A stretch of 64,000 nt of DNA. It comes from Levilactobacillus tangyuanensis (GTDB lineage: Bacteria > Bacillota > Bacilli > Lactobacillales > Lactobacillaceae). This document shows, piece after piece, positions 39,292 to 48,679 of this stretch. Within the stretch, counting starts at the first letter, position 1. Every line of letters begins with the position of its first letter. Under the pieces are notes generated by a model, which worked only from the letters and a program-made list of their open reading frames with translations, was not told the origin of the DNA and did no database searches. Made by a program: the position numbers and the translations under genes. The stretch spans positions 1 to 64,000 of the forward strand of contig NZ_RHOA01000004.1 of NCBI RefSeq assembly GCF_003946545.1, read 5' to 3'.

Positions 39292-40023
39292 ATGAAAAGA
39301 AATTGGTTTTGGGGTGTCTTCTTTGTCCTAGCGGCAGGGATTTTAATCACTAGTCAATTAGGCGTCTTGACAGTCCACATTGGCTTTTGGACACTGCTAC
39401 TGGCGATGTTTCTGGTAGCTGCTTTGGTTGAAAGTCTGATGCACATTTCGGTGGGGGGCATCGTCTTCTCATTGGCCTTCCTGGCTATTCTATTCGCCAA
39501 GCCATTGGGAATCGCCCAACTGGCGCCTTGGACCATCCTAGGGGCGGCCGTGTTGCTGACCATTGGTCTGTCCATGATCTTTCGGCCTCGGTGGCGCTGG
39601 CAAGGGCGCTTCAGTGACCATCATGGTGAGAACTGGCATGGTGGTCGCCATGGTTGGGGTCGTAGTGTCGACACCATTACGGACGTGAATGATTCGGAAA
39701 CCGTGGTCGACGTCAACATGAGTTCTAGCATTCGGTATTTACAGTCGGATAATTTGAAGAGCGTTCGAATTAATTCGTCAATGGGCAATGCCAAGGTCTA
39801 TTTCGACGACGTTGTTCTCAGTCCGGAAGGGGCCGTAGCCTGGGTCGATAATTCCTTCGGTGGGGTTGAGCTGTATGTTCCTAAGGAATGGCAGGTGCGC
39901 ATCGATCTTTCAACGGACTTCGGTACGTTTGGTGAGCGCGGTGAAAACGCTGGGTCCGCGGACCAAAAGTTGGTGGTTAAGGGACGCACGTCATTTGGTT
40001 CCGTGGTCGTCTTCTATATTTAG
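39292..40023 (+). CDS. LiaF-like membrane protein
   Basis: A 243-residue protein with four N-terminal helices (to about residue 90), a His/Trp/Gly-rich linker (HHGENWHGGRHGWGR), and a C-terminal beta-rich domain (VDVNMSSSIRYLQSDNLKSV, SMGNAKVYFDD) of the LiaF/cell-wall-active-antibiotics-response type. LiaF proteins inhibit envelope-stress signalling. Here the neighbour is a LytTR protein rather than LiaSR, so it may restrain that regulator at the membrane. Confidence 0.82.
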   Translation: MKRNWFWGVFFVLAAGILITSQLGVLTVHIGFWTLLLAMFLVAALVESLMHISVGGIVFSLAFLAILFAKPLGIAQLAPWTILGAAVLLTIGLSMIFRPRWRWQGRFSDHHGENWHGGRHGWGRSVDTITDVNDSETVVDVNMSSSIRYLQSDNLKSVRINSSMGNAKVYFDDVVLSPEGAVAWVDNSFGGVELYVPKEWQVRIDLSTDFGTFGERGENAGSADQKLVVKGRTSFGSVVVFYI

Positions 40024-40053
40024 CGGCCGATTTAAAAATAATTGAAGGAAGAC

Positions 40054-40082
40054 TTGAATTTATATTCAGCATCGGTTATAGT
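40054..40082 (+). promoter_or_regulatory. promoter of the first tRNA-Arg
   Basis: TTGAAT (40054-40059), 17 bases, TATAGT (40077-40082), 31 bases before the tRNA. Confidence 0.75.
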
Positions 40083-40113
40083 AGTAAGTGCTTGAAAAAG
40101 CCGATGCTGTTTT
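40067..40113 (+). terminator. terminator-like inverted repeat enclosing the tRNA promoter -10
   Basis: CAGCATCGG (40067-40075) pairs perfectly with CCGATGCTG (40101-40109), followed by TTTT. The 25-base loop contains the TATAGT box of the tRNA promoter. It probably ends the LytTR-LiaF transcript. Confidence 0.55.
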
Positions 40114-40185
40114 GCGCCCGTAGTGTAATGGATCGCACGTAAGATTCCGGTTCTTGAAATGGGGGTTCGATTCCCTCCGGGCGCA
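40114..40185 (+). tRNA. tRNA-Arg (anticodon CCG), copy 1
   Basis: A 72-base cloverleaf. Acceptor stem GCGCCCG / CGGGCGC with discriminator A; anticodon loop TTCCGGT gives anticodon CCG, reading CGG; T-loop TTCGATT. The 3' CCA is not encoded. CGG is used often in this window's genes. Confidence 0.93.
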
Positions 40186-40191
40186 TCAGTT

Positions 40192-40220
40192 GCCGCAACG
40201 ATTGTCGTTGCGGCTTTTTT
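40192..40220 (+). terminator. terminator of the first tRNA-Arg
   Basis: GCCGCAACGA / TCGTTGCGGC, 3-base loop, six T. Confidence 0.92.
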
Positions 40221-40241
40221 GATCTAAAAAAGCCAGGTCGT

Positions 40242-40853
40242 TTAGGACTTGGCCGAATGGTTTAAGCGATCCCAGCGTTTCCGCAGTGGACCGGCAATTA
40301 ACGGGGCGACGAGCACGTCTAAAATGAGCTCGGGAACACCGTTGGTCAGGATAGAGATCATGAGGACGTAACCCAGCGTCTGGCTACCCTTGGCACCAAA
40401 GGCGGTGGCTACGGCAGGCGTTTGGTAGAAGATGTAGATCAGTCCCATGACGAGCACGGTATTAACTAAAGCCCCCGTTGCTGCGGCGAGGCGCATGGCA
40501 AGCTTTTCTTGATGCCAGTGACGACGGACCCAAAGGTAGACGAATCCGGCGAGTAGCCCCATCAATAGCCGCGGCAGAATTGAGATTAGGGGATTGGTGA
40601 AGACCAACGGGGCCACGGGGCTCGATGGCCAGGTGAATGCCCGGATAAAGGTAATTAGGCCCCAGAAGGTCCCGATGATGACGCCATCGACCGGTCCTAA
40701 GGCAATGGCCGCGATGATTACGGTGAGACCAATGAGGGTCATACTGAAAGGCCCCAGGGGGATGTATCCCAAAAATGGTAAAATATTTTGCAAGAGAACA
40801 ATGGCCATCAATAGGGCGTCGATAACCAAACGAAATGTTTTGTGACGGGTCAT
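40242..40853 (-). CDS. ECF transporter S component, vitamin unknown
   Basis: A 203-residue protein with six predicted helices and the S-component pattern LGPFSMTLIGLTVIIAAIALG followed by GPVDGVIIGTFWGL. S components bind a vitamin and dock onto a shared EcfAA'T module encoded elsewhere. The N-terminus has the small-residue first helix typical of the group. Closest in flavour to pantothenate- or folate-type S components, but the ligand cannot be read from the sequence and no riboswitch is visible upstream. It is inverted relative to its neighbours and lies between two identical tRNA genes. Confidence 0.8.
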   Translation of the reverse strand: MTRHKTFRLVIDALLMAIVLLQNILPFLGYIPLGPFSMTLIGLTVIIAAIALGPVDGVIIGTFWGLITFIRAFTWPSSPVAPLVFTNPLISILPRLLMGLLAGFVYLWVRRHWHQEKLAMRLAAATGALVNTVLVMGLIYIFYQTPAVATAFGAKGSQTLGYVLMISILTNGVPELILDVLVAPLIAGPLRKRWDRLNHSAKS

Positions 40854-40924
40854 GTTGGAACCTCCACGGAAAGTTTGATGCAGTTATTATAGCACCGTTT
40901 GAACGACTAATAACAGGCGGTAGC

Positions 40925-40953
40925 TTGTATTTTTATCCACAATCAGTTATAGT
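40925..40953 (+). promoter_or_regulatory. promoter of the second tRNA-Arg
   Basis: TTGTAT (40925-40930), 17 bases, TATAGT (40948-40953); same -10 and spacing as copy 1, 28 bases before the tRNA. Confidence 0.78.
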
Positions 40954-40981
40954 ATTCATAGTGTTTTTATAGAAAAAGTTT

Positions 40982-41053
40982 GCGCCCGTAGTGTAATGGA
41001 TCGCACGTAAGATTCCGGTTCTTGAAATGGGGGTTCGATTCCCTCCGGGCGCA
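40982..41053 (+). tRNA. tRNA-Arg (anticodon CCG), copy 2
   Basis: Identical over all 72 bases to the copy at 40114-40185; anticodon CCG, no encoded CCA. Flanks differ apart from the promoter -10, so the copies were kept identical by conversion or are a fairly recent duplication. Confidence 0.93.
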
Positions 41054-41060
41054 TCGCAGT

Positions 41061-41094
41061 AAGGCCTCATCCTTTTTAGGGTGAGACCTTTTTT
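41061..41094 (+). terminator. terminator of the second tRNA-Arg
   Basis: AAGGCCTCATCCT pairs imperfectly with AGGGTGAGACCTT, four-T loop, T-run. Confidence 0.8.
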
Positions 41095-41109
41095 CGTGCG
41101 ATGAATCTC

Positions 41110-41139
41110 TTGCCAAACGGTTGCCTAGAGGCTTATACT
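41110..41139 (+). promoter_or_regulatory. cggR-gap operon promoter
   Basis: TTGCCA (41110-41115), 18 bases, TATACT (41134-41139); start near 41146. Confidence 0.65.
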
Positions 41140-41183
41140 ATCAATTGTAGGCATGTGATTGCCTTAATTTTTTGGCCGGTGTG

Positions 41184-41220
41184 GGCGTATCTGGACCCAC
41201 GCTGGACGGCAAACGTCCCA
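41184..41220. promoter_or_regulatory. candidate CggR operator
   Basis: On the minus strand two half-operators repeat with a 21-base period: TGGGAC-N6-CGTC and TGGGTC-N6-CGCC. Bacillus subtilis uses CGGGAC-N6-TGTC twice with a 20-base period. It lies just downstream of the promoter and directly before the cggR ribosome site, as in Bacillus, but in inverted orientation. Confidence 0.6.
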
Positions 41221-41236
41221 GTAGGAGGTTGACACG

Positions 41237-42265
41237 ATGCAAACGGATTGGCAATGGATCGAGGCTGTAATGCCGCAGATGACGGCCAAGCTCACCACTC
41301 GCTTTCGTATCCTACGTGGGATTGATGCCCAACAGCCCGTTGGGCGTCGGCTCTTGGCTGACCAACTGGTCTTGTCCGAACGAACCGTTCGGACGGTGAC
41401 CACGGACTTAGAGAGCCTGGGACTCATTCAAATGTCCGTTCAAGGCATGCAGTTGACGCCGGCCGGTCGCCAAGCCCTGCGAGGATTGACGCCGGTCATG
41501 GACGATCTGGCCGGGCGGCAACAACGCGAACTGCGTTTGGCCCAACGGTTAGGAATCGAGCACTGTACGATTGTCCCCGGTGACAGCTCGGCTGTGAATG
41601 GGGGGCTATCCGGAATGGCTGCGGCGGCCGCTAAGGTTTTAGCGGATCGTCTGCCTGCGGGTAAGAGTACGGTAGCCGTCATGGGTGGGCATACGTTGGC
41701 CACCTTGGCTCAAGCATTGACGCCGGCGTTAGCCATGAATCGTCAGTTGTTATTCGTTCCCGCCCGTGGGGGCGTGGGTGAATCCCCGGCTATTCAGGCG
41801 AACACGGTCTGTGCCCAAATGGCCCAACAGACCAACAGCACCTATCGCCAGTTGTATATTCCCGAACAATTAACCACGGCGACCTATCAGCCCTTGTTTG
41901 CGGAGCCTAGTATTCATGAGGTCCTACAGCTGATTGATCGTAGTAACGTGGTGGTTCATGGGATTGGTCTGGCGCTGGACATGGCGGAACGTCGTAAGAT
42001 GACGCCCCATGAGGTCGCCGATCTGACAGCCGCACACGCTGTTGGCGAGGCATTTGGCCACTTCTTTGACGATGAAGGTCACGTGGTCAGCAAGATTCCA
42101 CGAATCGGCCTGGAGATCGATGATCTGGCGAAAAAGCCGGTAGTCATCGCGGTCGCCGGAGGTAGTGAAAAGGGGACGGCCATCGCCGCCTATATGCAAC
42201 TCGCACCGTCGCAAACCTGGTTGATTACGGACGACGGTGCCGCTGACTTTGTTTTAAAAAGGTGA
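41237..42265 (+). CDS. cggR: central glycolytic genes regulator CggR
   Basis: A 342-residue SorC/DeoR-family repressor. The N-terminal winged HTH is around residues 25-75 (RRLLADQLVLSERTVRTVTTDL), and the sugar-phosphate domain includes VAVMGGHTLATLAQAL and FVPARGGVGE, where fructose-1,6-bisphosphate binds in Bacillus CggR. AGGAGG precedes the ATG. It heads the gap-pgk-tpiA-eno cluster it is expected to regulate. Confidence 0.93.
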   Translation: MQTDWQWIEAVMPQMTAKLTTRFRILRGIDAQQPVGRRLLADQLVLSERTVRTVTTDLESLGLIQMSVQGMQLTPAGRQALRGLTPVMDDLAGRQQRELRLAQRLGIEHCTIVPGDSSAVNGGLSGMAAAAAKVLADRLPAGKSTVAVMGGHTLATLAQALTPALAMNRQLLFVPARGGVGESPAIQANTVCAQMAQQTNSTYRQLYIPEQLTTATYQPLFAEPSIHEVLQLIDRSNVVVHGIGLALDMAERRKMTPHEVADLTAAHAVGEAFGHFFDDEGHVVSKIPRIGLEIDDLAKKPVVIAVAGGSEKGTAIAAYMQLAPSQTWLITDDGAADFVLKR

Positions 42266-42333
42266 TATACTTCATGTGTACTGCTTTTTAAAAAAATTAT
42301 TCTTTAGAACTTCCTGAAGGAGGAACTCACAGT

Positions 42334-43344
42334 ATGACTGTAAAGATTGGTATTAATGGTTTCGGACGTATCGGCCGTTTGGCTTTCAAGCGGATTCACG
42401 AACTCCACTCAAGTGACATCGAAGTTGTTGCCATCAACGATTTGACGACACCTTCAATGTTAGCTTACCTGTTGAAGTATGACTCAACTCATGGCCGCTT
42501 CCCTGGCGAAGTTTCAGCTACGGACAAAGGTATCGTAGTTGACGGCAAGGAATACCCAGTTTACGCCGAACCAAAGGCACAAAACATTCCTTGGGTTAAG
42601 AACGACGGAGTTGACTTCGTTCTCGAATGTACCGGTTTCTACACCTCAGAAGAAAAGTCACAAGCTCACCTTGACGCTGGCGTTAAGCGGGTCTTAGTAT
42701 CTGCCCCAGCCGGTGCCGTTAAGACGGTTGTTCCTGGTGTTAACTTGGACGAATTGACTAAGGACGACGTAATCGTTTCTGCTGGTTCTTGCACGACTAA
42801 CTGCTTAGCACCAATGGCTTACTTCTTAAACGAAGACTTTGGTATCCAAGCAGGGACTATGACGACTATCCACGCCTTCACTTCAACTCAAATGATCTTG
42901 GATGGCCCTCGTGGCAAGAAGATGCGTAACAACCGGACTGCCAGTGTTAACACGATTCCTCACTCAACTGGTGCCGCTAAGGCTATCGGTTTAGTTATCC
43001 CTGAATTAAAGGGTAAGTTACAAGGCCATGCACAACGGGTATCCGTTGTTGACGGTTCTTTGACTGAATTGGTATCTGTTCTGGACAAGAAGGTTACTGC
43101 TGATGAAATCAACGATGCAATGAAGAAGCACACCGCAAACAACGATGCTTACGGTTACAATGCTGACGAAATTGTTTCAAGCGATATCATCGATGATGAC
43201 CACGGTTCAGTATTCGATCCTACCCAAACTGAAGTTACCACTGCCGGTGACACGCAATTAGTTAAGACTGTTGCATGGTACGACAACGAATGGGGCTTCA
43301 CTTGCAACATGGTACGGACTTTACTCCACTTCGCTACGCTCTAA
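42334..43344 (+). CDS. gap: glyceraldehyde-3-phosphate dehydrogenase
   Basis: A 336-residue NAD+-dependent enzyme. Rossmann start [12 protein letters not shown], catalytic cysteine in [13 protein letters not shown], and the C-terminal [21 protein letters not shown] precedes the ATG. Codon use is strongly biased (GGT, GTT, GAC, AAG, TTC), as expected of a very highly expressed gene, unlike cggR just upstream. Followed by a terminator that partly separates it from pgk. Confidence 0.97.
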   Translation: MTVKIGINGFGRIGRLAFKRIHELHSSDIEVVAINDLTTPSMLAYLLKYDSTHGRFPGEVSATDKGIVVDGKEYPVYAEPKAQNIPWVKNDGVDFVLECTGFYTSEEKSQAHLDAGVKRVLVSAPAGAVKTVVPGVNLDELTKDDVIVSAGSCTTNCLAPMAYFLNEDFGIQAGTMTTIHAFTSTQMILDGPRGKKMRNNRTASVNTIPHSTGAAKAIGLVIPELKGKLQGHAQRVSVVDGSLTELVSVLDKKVTADEINDAMKKHTANNDAYGYNADEIVSSDIIDDDHGSVFDPTQTEVTTAGDTQLVKTVAWYDNEWGFTCNMVRTLLHFATL

Positions 43345-43372
43345 GCGATAGCTTTGCACGAGAAGTCAATCT

Positions 43373-43411
43373 AAAAACGCGGCGGAGGAGAAATTACTCC
43401 GACGCGTTTTT
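43373..43411 (+). terminator. terminator between gap and pgk
   Basis: AAAACGCGGCGGAG / CTCCGACGCGTTTT, 9-base loop, T-run. It implies that gap RNA exceeds pgk RNA or that pgk has its own promoter (TTTGAA...TATATT near 43440-43469 is a weak candidate). Confidence 0.85.
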
Positions 43412-43521
43412 AATTAGGACTTAAGACTGGGAGTCGACCTTTGAATTTCCAGATTAAGTGCTGTATATTTGTGAACGTAAGTGAGCGTAAAGATCTATTC
43501 ATTCAAGGAGGTTTTTCTAAA

Positions 43522-44724
43522 TTGGCTAAATTAACCGTTTCTGATTTAGATTTAAAGAGCAAAAAAGTTTTGATGCGGGTCGACTTCAACGTCCCCATCA
43601 AAGACGGTGTGATCGGTAACGATAACCGGATTGTTGCAGCATTACCAACCATCAAGTACGTCATTGAACATGGTGGTAAGGCCATTCTCTTGTCTCACTT
43701 AGGTCGTGTTAAGACCGAAGATGACAAGCCTGGCCTTTCCATGCGTCCAGTGGCCGAACGCTTGTCTAACTTATTAAACAAGCCCGTAACCTTCGTTCCA
43801 ACGACCGAAGGTGAACAACTTGAAAATGCTATTGACGGCTTAAACGACGGCGATGTTTTAGTTATGGAAAACACCCGTTACGAAGACGTTAAGGATGGCG
43901 AATACGTTAAGCGTGAATCCGGCAATGACCCTGAATTGGGCAAGTACTGGGCCTCACTGGGTGACGTCTTCGTTAACGATGCCTTTGGGACGGCTCACCG
44001 TTCTCACGCATCTAACGTTGGGATTGCTTCCAACATGCCACAAACGGCTGCCGGTTTCTTAATGGAAAAGGAAATCACCTTTATCGGTGGTGCCGTTGAC
44101 AACCCTGAACACCCATTCGTCGCTATCCTGGGTGGTGCCAAGGTTTCCGACAAGATCGGTGTGATCGATAACTTGTTAGCCAAGGCTGACAAGATCTTAA
44201 TCGGTGGTGGGATGACTTACACGTTCTACGCTGCCAAGGGGATTAAGATTGGAAATTCTTTGGTTGAAGCCGACAAGATCGACTTAGCCAAGGAAATCTT
44301 GGAAAAGGCCGGCGACAAGTTGGTCTTACCAGTTGACTCCGTTGTTGCCGAAAAATTCGATAACGATGCCGACCACAAGACGGTTGATGGCGATGTTCCT
44401 GATGGCTACATGGCCTTGGATATTGGACCTAAGTCGATTGCCAAGTTTGAAGACGTGTTAAAGACGGCCAAGACGGTTGTTTGGAACGGCCCAATGGGTG
44501 TCTTTGAAATGAGCAACTACGCCGAAGGGACTTTGGAAATCGGGAAGTTCTTGGGCACGTTAAGCGATGCTAAGACAATTGTCGGTGGTGGTGACTCAAC
44601 CGCCGCTGTTCAACAATTAGGCGTTGCTGACCGGCTTTCTCACATTTCTACCGGTGGTGGTGCTTCCTTGGAATACCTTGAAGGTAAGACCTTACCAGGG
44701 ATTGCTGCTATTTCTGACAAGTAA
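43522..44724 (+). CDS. pgk: phosphoglycerate kinase
   Basis: A 400-residue glycolytic kinase making ATP from 1,3-bisphosphoglycerate. N-domain signature [11 protein letters not shown], then [11 protein letters not shown] and the C-domain GGGDSTAAV near the end. The start is TTG 43522 with AAGGAGG upstream and gives the standard length; the frame is open 27 codons further but without a ribosome site. High-expression codon bias. Confidence 0.97.
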   Translation: MAKLTVSDLDLKSKKVLMRVDFNVPIKDGVIGNDNRIVAALPTIKYVIEHGGKAILLSHLGRVKTEDDKPGLSMRPVAERLSNLLNKPVTFVPTTEGEQLENAIDGLNDGDVLVMENTRYEDVKDGEYVKRESGNDPELGKYWASLGDVFVNDAFGTAHRSHASNVGIASNMPQTAAGFLMEKEITFIGGAVDNPEHPFVAILGGAKVSDKIGVIDNLLAKADKILIGGGMTYTFYAAKGIKIGNSLVEADKIDLAKEILEKAGDKLVLPVDSVVAEKFDNDADHKTVDGDVPDGYMALDIGPKSIAKFEDVLKTAKTVVWNGPMGVFEMSNYAEGTLEIGKFLGTLSDAKTIVGGGDSTAAVQQLGVADRLSHISTGGGASLEYLEGKTLPGIAAISDK

Positions 44725-44730
44725 AACTTT

Positions 44731-44763
44731 AAAAAGCTGTGGTGAGATCACCACGGCTTTTTC
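44731..44763 (+). terminator. pgk terminator
   Basis: AAAAAGCTGTGGTG / CACCACGGCTTTTT with a 4-base loop. Confidence 0.9.
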
Positions 44764-44865
44764 TCGTCATTCGAGAATGCTGGAGGGGCTTTCACTGGCT
44801 TCTCTATAGTGAATTCGGTAAGATGATGGGCGTAGTTAGTTTATTTTGAGAAAGGGTGGATCAGG

Positions 44866-45624
44866 TTGCGAATACCACTCATCGCTGGAAACTGGAAAAT
44901 GAATAAGACCGTTCAAGAAGCTCGGCAGTTTATCGAAGATATTCAGGGTCAATTACCCGCTGCGGACCAGGTTGAAACGGCCATTGCCGCGCCAGCATTG
45001 TTCTTACAGACCATGTTGGATGCCAATCATGACGATGTCTTAAAGATCGGGGCGGAAACCTGTTATTACGAAGACGAGGGGGCCTTTACGGGGGAAACTA
45101 GCCCACGGGCCCTTCATCAAATGGGAATTCCCTACACGATCGTGGGTCATTCCGAACGTCGGCGGTACTTTAACGAAACCGACGACGTGATTAATCGGAA
45201 GGTCCAAGCGGTCTTTCGAAACGGCATGACGCCAATCGTCTGTTGTGATGAAACCATGGGTCGTCGTGAGTCTGGTGAAAAAATTCACTGGGTGGTTAAC
45301 CAAGTCTCCGCCGCACTGAAGGGCGTTAGCGCTGAAGATGCCGCGAAGATTGTGGTGGCCTACGAACCTAGTTGGGCGATTGGCAGTGGCACGACCGCGT
45401 CTTCCGATCAGGCCGAAGAAGGGTGTTACCTCATTCGGCAAACGTTGGCCGACATCTACTCGGATGACTTGGCTAACGGTGTTCGCGTGTTATACGGTGG
45501 GAGTGTTAAGCCGGATAACATTGCGGGCCTGATGAAGAACGATAACGTCGATGGCGTTCTAGCTGGCGGGTCCAGCTTGGACGAAAAATCATTTGTTCAG
45601 TTAGCACATTACCAAAGTTTGTAA
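44866..45624 (+). CDS. tpiA: triosephosphate isomerase
   Basis: A 252-residue TIM barrel. Substrate residues Asn/Lys in AGNWKMNK, catalytic His in VGHSERR, catalytic Glu in [11 protein letters not shown], and the phosphate loop YGGSVKPDN. Translation starts at TTG 44866 (AAAGGGTGG upstream). Codon bias is clearly weaker than in gap, pgk and eno around it, suggesting lower expression. Confidence 0.97.
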   Translation: MRIPLIAGNWKMNKTVQEARQFIEDIQGQLPAADQVETAIAAPALFLQTMLDANHDDVLKIGAETCYYEDEGAFTGETSPRALHQMGIPYTIVGHSERRRYFNETDDVINRKVQAVFRNGMTPIVCCDETMGRRESGEKIHWVVNQVSAALKGVSAEDAAKIVVAYEPSWAIGSGTTASSDQAEEGCYLIRQTLADIYSDDLANGVRVLYGGSVKPDNIAGLMKNDNVDGVLAGGSSLDEKSFVQLAHYQSL

Positions 45625-45640
45625 AACGCTGAGAATCTAA

Positions 45641-45669
45641 TTGAAAGTCCCAGCATAAACTTATAGAAT
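45641..45669 (+). promoter_or_regulatory. eno promoter
   Basis: TTGAAA (45641-45646), 17 bases, TAGAAT (45664-45669). Confidence 0.65.
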
Positions 45670-45716
45670 ATAACATGGGATTGTCGTCTAGTTCCCGTGA
45701 AGCCAAACTTTCATAA

Positions 45717-47051
<1,335 letters not shown>

Positions 47052-47065
47052 TTTCGTTGTAAATG

Positions 47066-47095
47066 AAAACCTCACCAGAAATGGTGAGGTTTTTT
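47066..47095. terminator. bidirectional terminator after eno
   Basis: AAAACCTCACCA / TGGTGAGGTTTT, GAAA loop, six T; separates eno from the convergent small gene. Confidence 0.93.
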
Positions 47096-47101
47096 GATCT
47101 T

Positions 47102-47374
47102 TTAATTTTTTTTCGTGGTATGGCTAGGATTGGTCGTCGTCCGTTTGAAACTGTGACGCAGGACCAGGAGATAGCGGCCGCTGAGAAACAATCCTAATAG
47201 GATGGCCACGCCAAGCAGCAGTAAGGCCAATAGCGTCCCCGCGCCGGAATGGCTGTCGTACAGGCGGTTTGACAGGAGGCCGAAGACTTTGAAGACGATC
47301 CATAGGCCGCCGACCCAAGCAAAGATAATATCCAGTCGATTAATGGTAGTCACCTCATTCGTTAGTTGTGTCAT
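47102..47374 (-). CDS. small two-helix membrane protein, unknown
   Basis: A 90-residue protein with two hydrophobic helices (DIIFAWVGGLWIVFKVFGLL and LLALLLLGVAILLGLFLSG) and a basic C-terminus ending TTKKN. I do not recognise it. It is divergent from the LPQTN surface-protein gene and convergent with eno; a weak ribosome site GAGGTGAC lies ahead of the ATG. Confidence 0.6.
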   Translation of the reverse strand: MTQLTNEVTTINRLDIIFAWVGGLWIVFKVFGLLSNRLYDSHSGAGTLLALLLLGVAILLGLFLSGRYLLVLRHSFKRTTTNPSHTTKKN

Positions 47375-47519
47375 TAAGAATAGACAGTATTCAGCATTGC
47401 GTCAACGTATTAACTATGAATATAAATAATTAAATAATGTGAACTGCAAGACTTTTTGATTCATGGAAAAATAGCCGTGCCATTTTTCGGAGTTAACCCT
47501 ATCGAAGGGGGAATCATGA

Positions 47520-48620
47520 ATGAAATGGCAACAATTAGTGATTACTAGTGGTGTTGTGGCAGGGCTACTGCTCGGCCTGGTGAACGTTCCTGCTCGCGCC
47601 GATGCCGCTACATTTCCATTGACCGTGAGCTTTTACACCGAGGGACAGGATGATGATGGCATAAAACGGCAACACCCGTTTGAAGTCGTTACCCGTCAGT
47701 TCGTCGACAACGAGGTGATTACTCATCCGGGGTTGGTCGCGGCCAAGCTCGTGACATCGCGCCGCCTAGCGCATGATGATTTAACGGCGCCGCTAAGGCT
47801 GGTTTACACTGGTGGCGCCTTGAGTACCGTGCAACTAACCTATGTCACAGAGGTTGGAGAACTCATTTCTGGCGGTAAGTCGCGGGCGAATTTGACGATT
47901 GGTGGCCAAGCACACGCTGTGGCCACCGCGGGCTATCAGCTGGTTAAACCGGCTGAGGGGGAGCGAACCGTCTTACATGCTCATGAGGACTGGCGCTTGT
48001 TGGTTCAACGGATAGGTGGGGCGGGAGTCACACCAACACCAACACCAACACCAGGGCCTTCAGGTTCGACCGGTCACTTACCAGAACCACAACCAATACC
48101 TAAGCCGATTGTTCCCGTTATGCCTGTGCCACCGGTGCCAGTCGTCCCTTGGCCAAACGTTAAGCCCGAGCATCCAGGCCTTCCCGTTAAGCCACCAGCT
48201 GTGATGCAGCCAGTTCCCGTGGGACCAGGCAGCCACTCACAGACACCGGCTCAGGATGCTCATCGGCCGGGCCATCCTGTCGATAACAACTCTGGTGAAA
48301 CAGGGGCACTGTCAGGCCAATCAACAATGCCGTCTGATGTCGGCAAGCCAGTTGATATTGCGGACAAACCAACGAATGGGGACAACCCTATCCCTGACAA
48401 GAATGACCATGACAGGCCATTTCCAGGGGCTTCCCTATTGGCCAGTTCGGTAGCTGGAAGTAAAACTAAACGGCGTGTACGGCGGTCTCAGCACCATCCA
48501 GGGGCGTCTCAAAGTCGTCTACCCCAGACAAATGAAGAACTTTCACTTTGGTGGGCCTGGGGTGGCCTAATTCTGGTGAGTTTGCTAGTCGGCCGGGAGT
48601 ACCGAAGAATTATCGCTTAA
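47520..48620 (+). CDS. LPQTN sortase-anchored surface protein
   Basis: A 366-residue wall protein. Signal peptide about 1-30 (cleavage near ARADA), an N-terminal globular domain of ~140 residues with no family I recognise, a TPTPTP and Pro-rich stalk (about 175-250), a polar Asp/Asn/Pro-rich part, then LPQTNE (about 334-339), a hydrophobic helix and basic tail RREYRR-like (GREYRRIIA). LPQTxE is the usual sortase motif in Lactiplantibacillus and relatives. GAAGGGGGA precedes the ATG. No sortase gene is nearby; the function of the head domain is unknown. Confidence 0.82.
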   Translation: MKWQQLVITSGVVAGLLLGLVNVPARADAATFPLTVSFYTEGQDDDGIKRQHPFEVVTRQFVDNEVITHPGLVAAKLVTSRRLAHDDLTAPLRLVYTGGALSTVQLTYVTEVGELISGGKSRANLTIGGQAHAVATAGYQLVKPAEGERTVLHAHEDWRLLVQRIGGAGVTPTPTPTPGPSGSTGHLPEPQPIPKPIVPVMPVPPVPVVPWPNVKPEHPGLPVKPPAVMQPVPVGPGSHSQTPAQDAHRPGHPVDNNSGETGALSGQSTMPSDVGKPVDIADKPTNGDNPIPDKNDHDRPFPGASLLASSVAGSKTKRRVRRSQHHPGASQSRLPQTNEELSLWWAWGGLILVSLLVGREYRRIIA

Positions 48621-48679
48621 CGCGTTGACCAGGTGTGCTAGACTTAAGGTAATGATTATTTTAAGTGGAGGCGCGTAAC

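Noticed and set aside
40114-41053. Integrative element bounded by tRNA-Arg copies
   Set aside because: There is no integrase and only one cargo gene; each tRNA copy is complete with its own promoter and terminator, unlike a typical att duplication.
47980-48140. TPTPTP and Pro-rich coding repeat as a possible CRISPR or non-coding repeat
   Set aside because: The repeats are in frame and form the Pro-rich stalk of the LPQTN surface protein.
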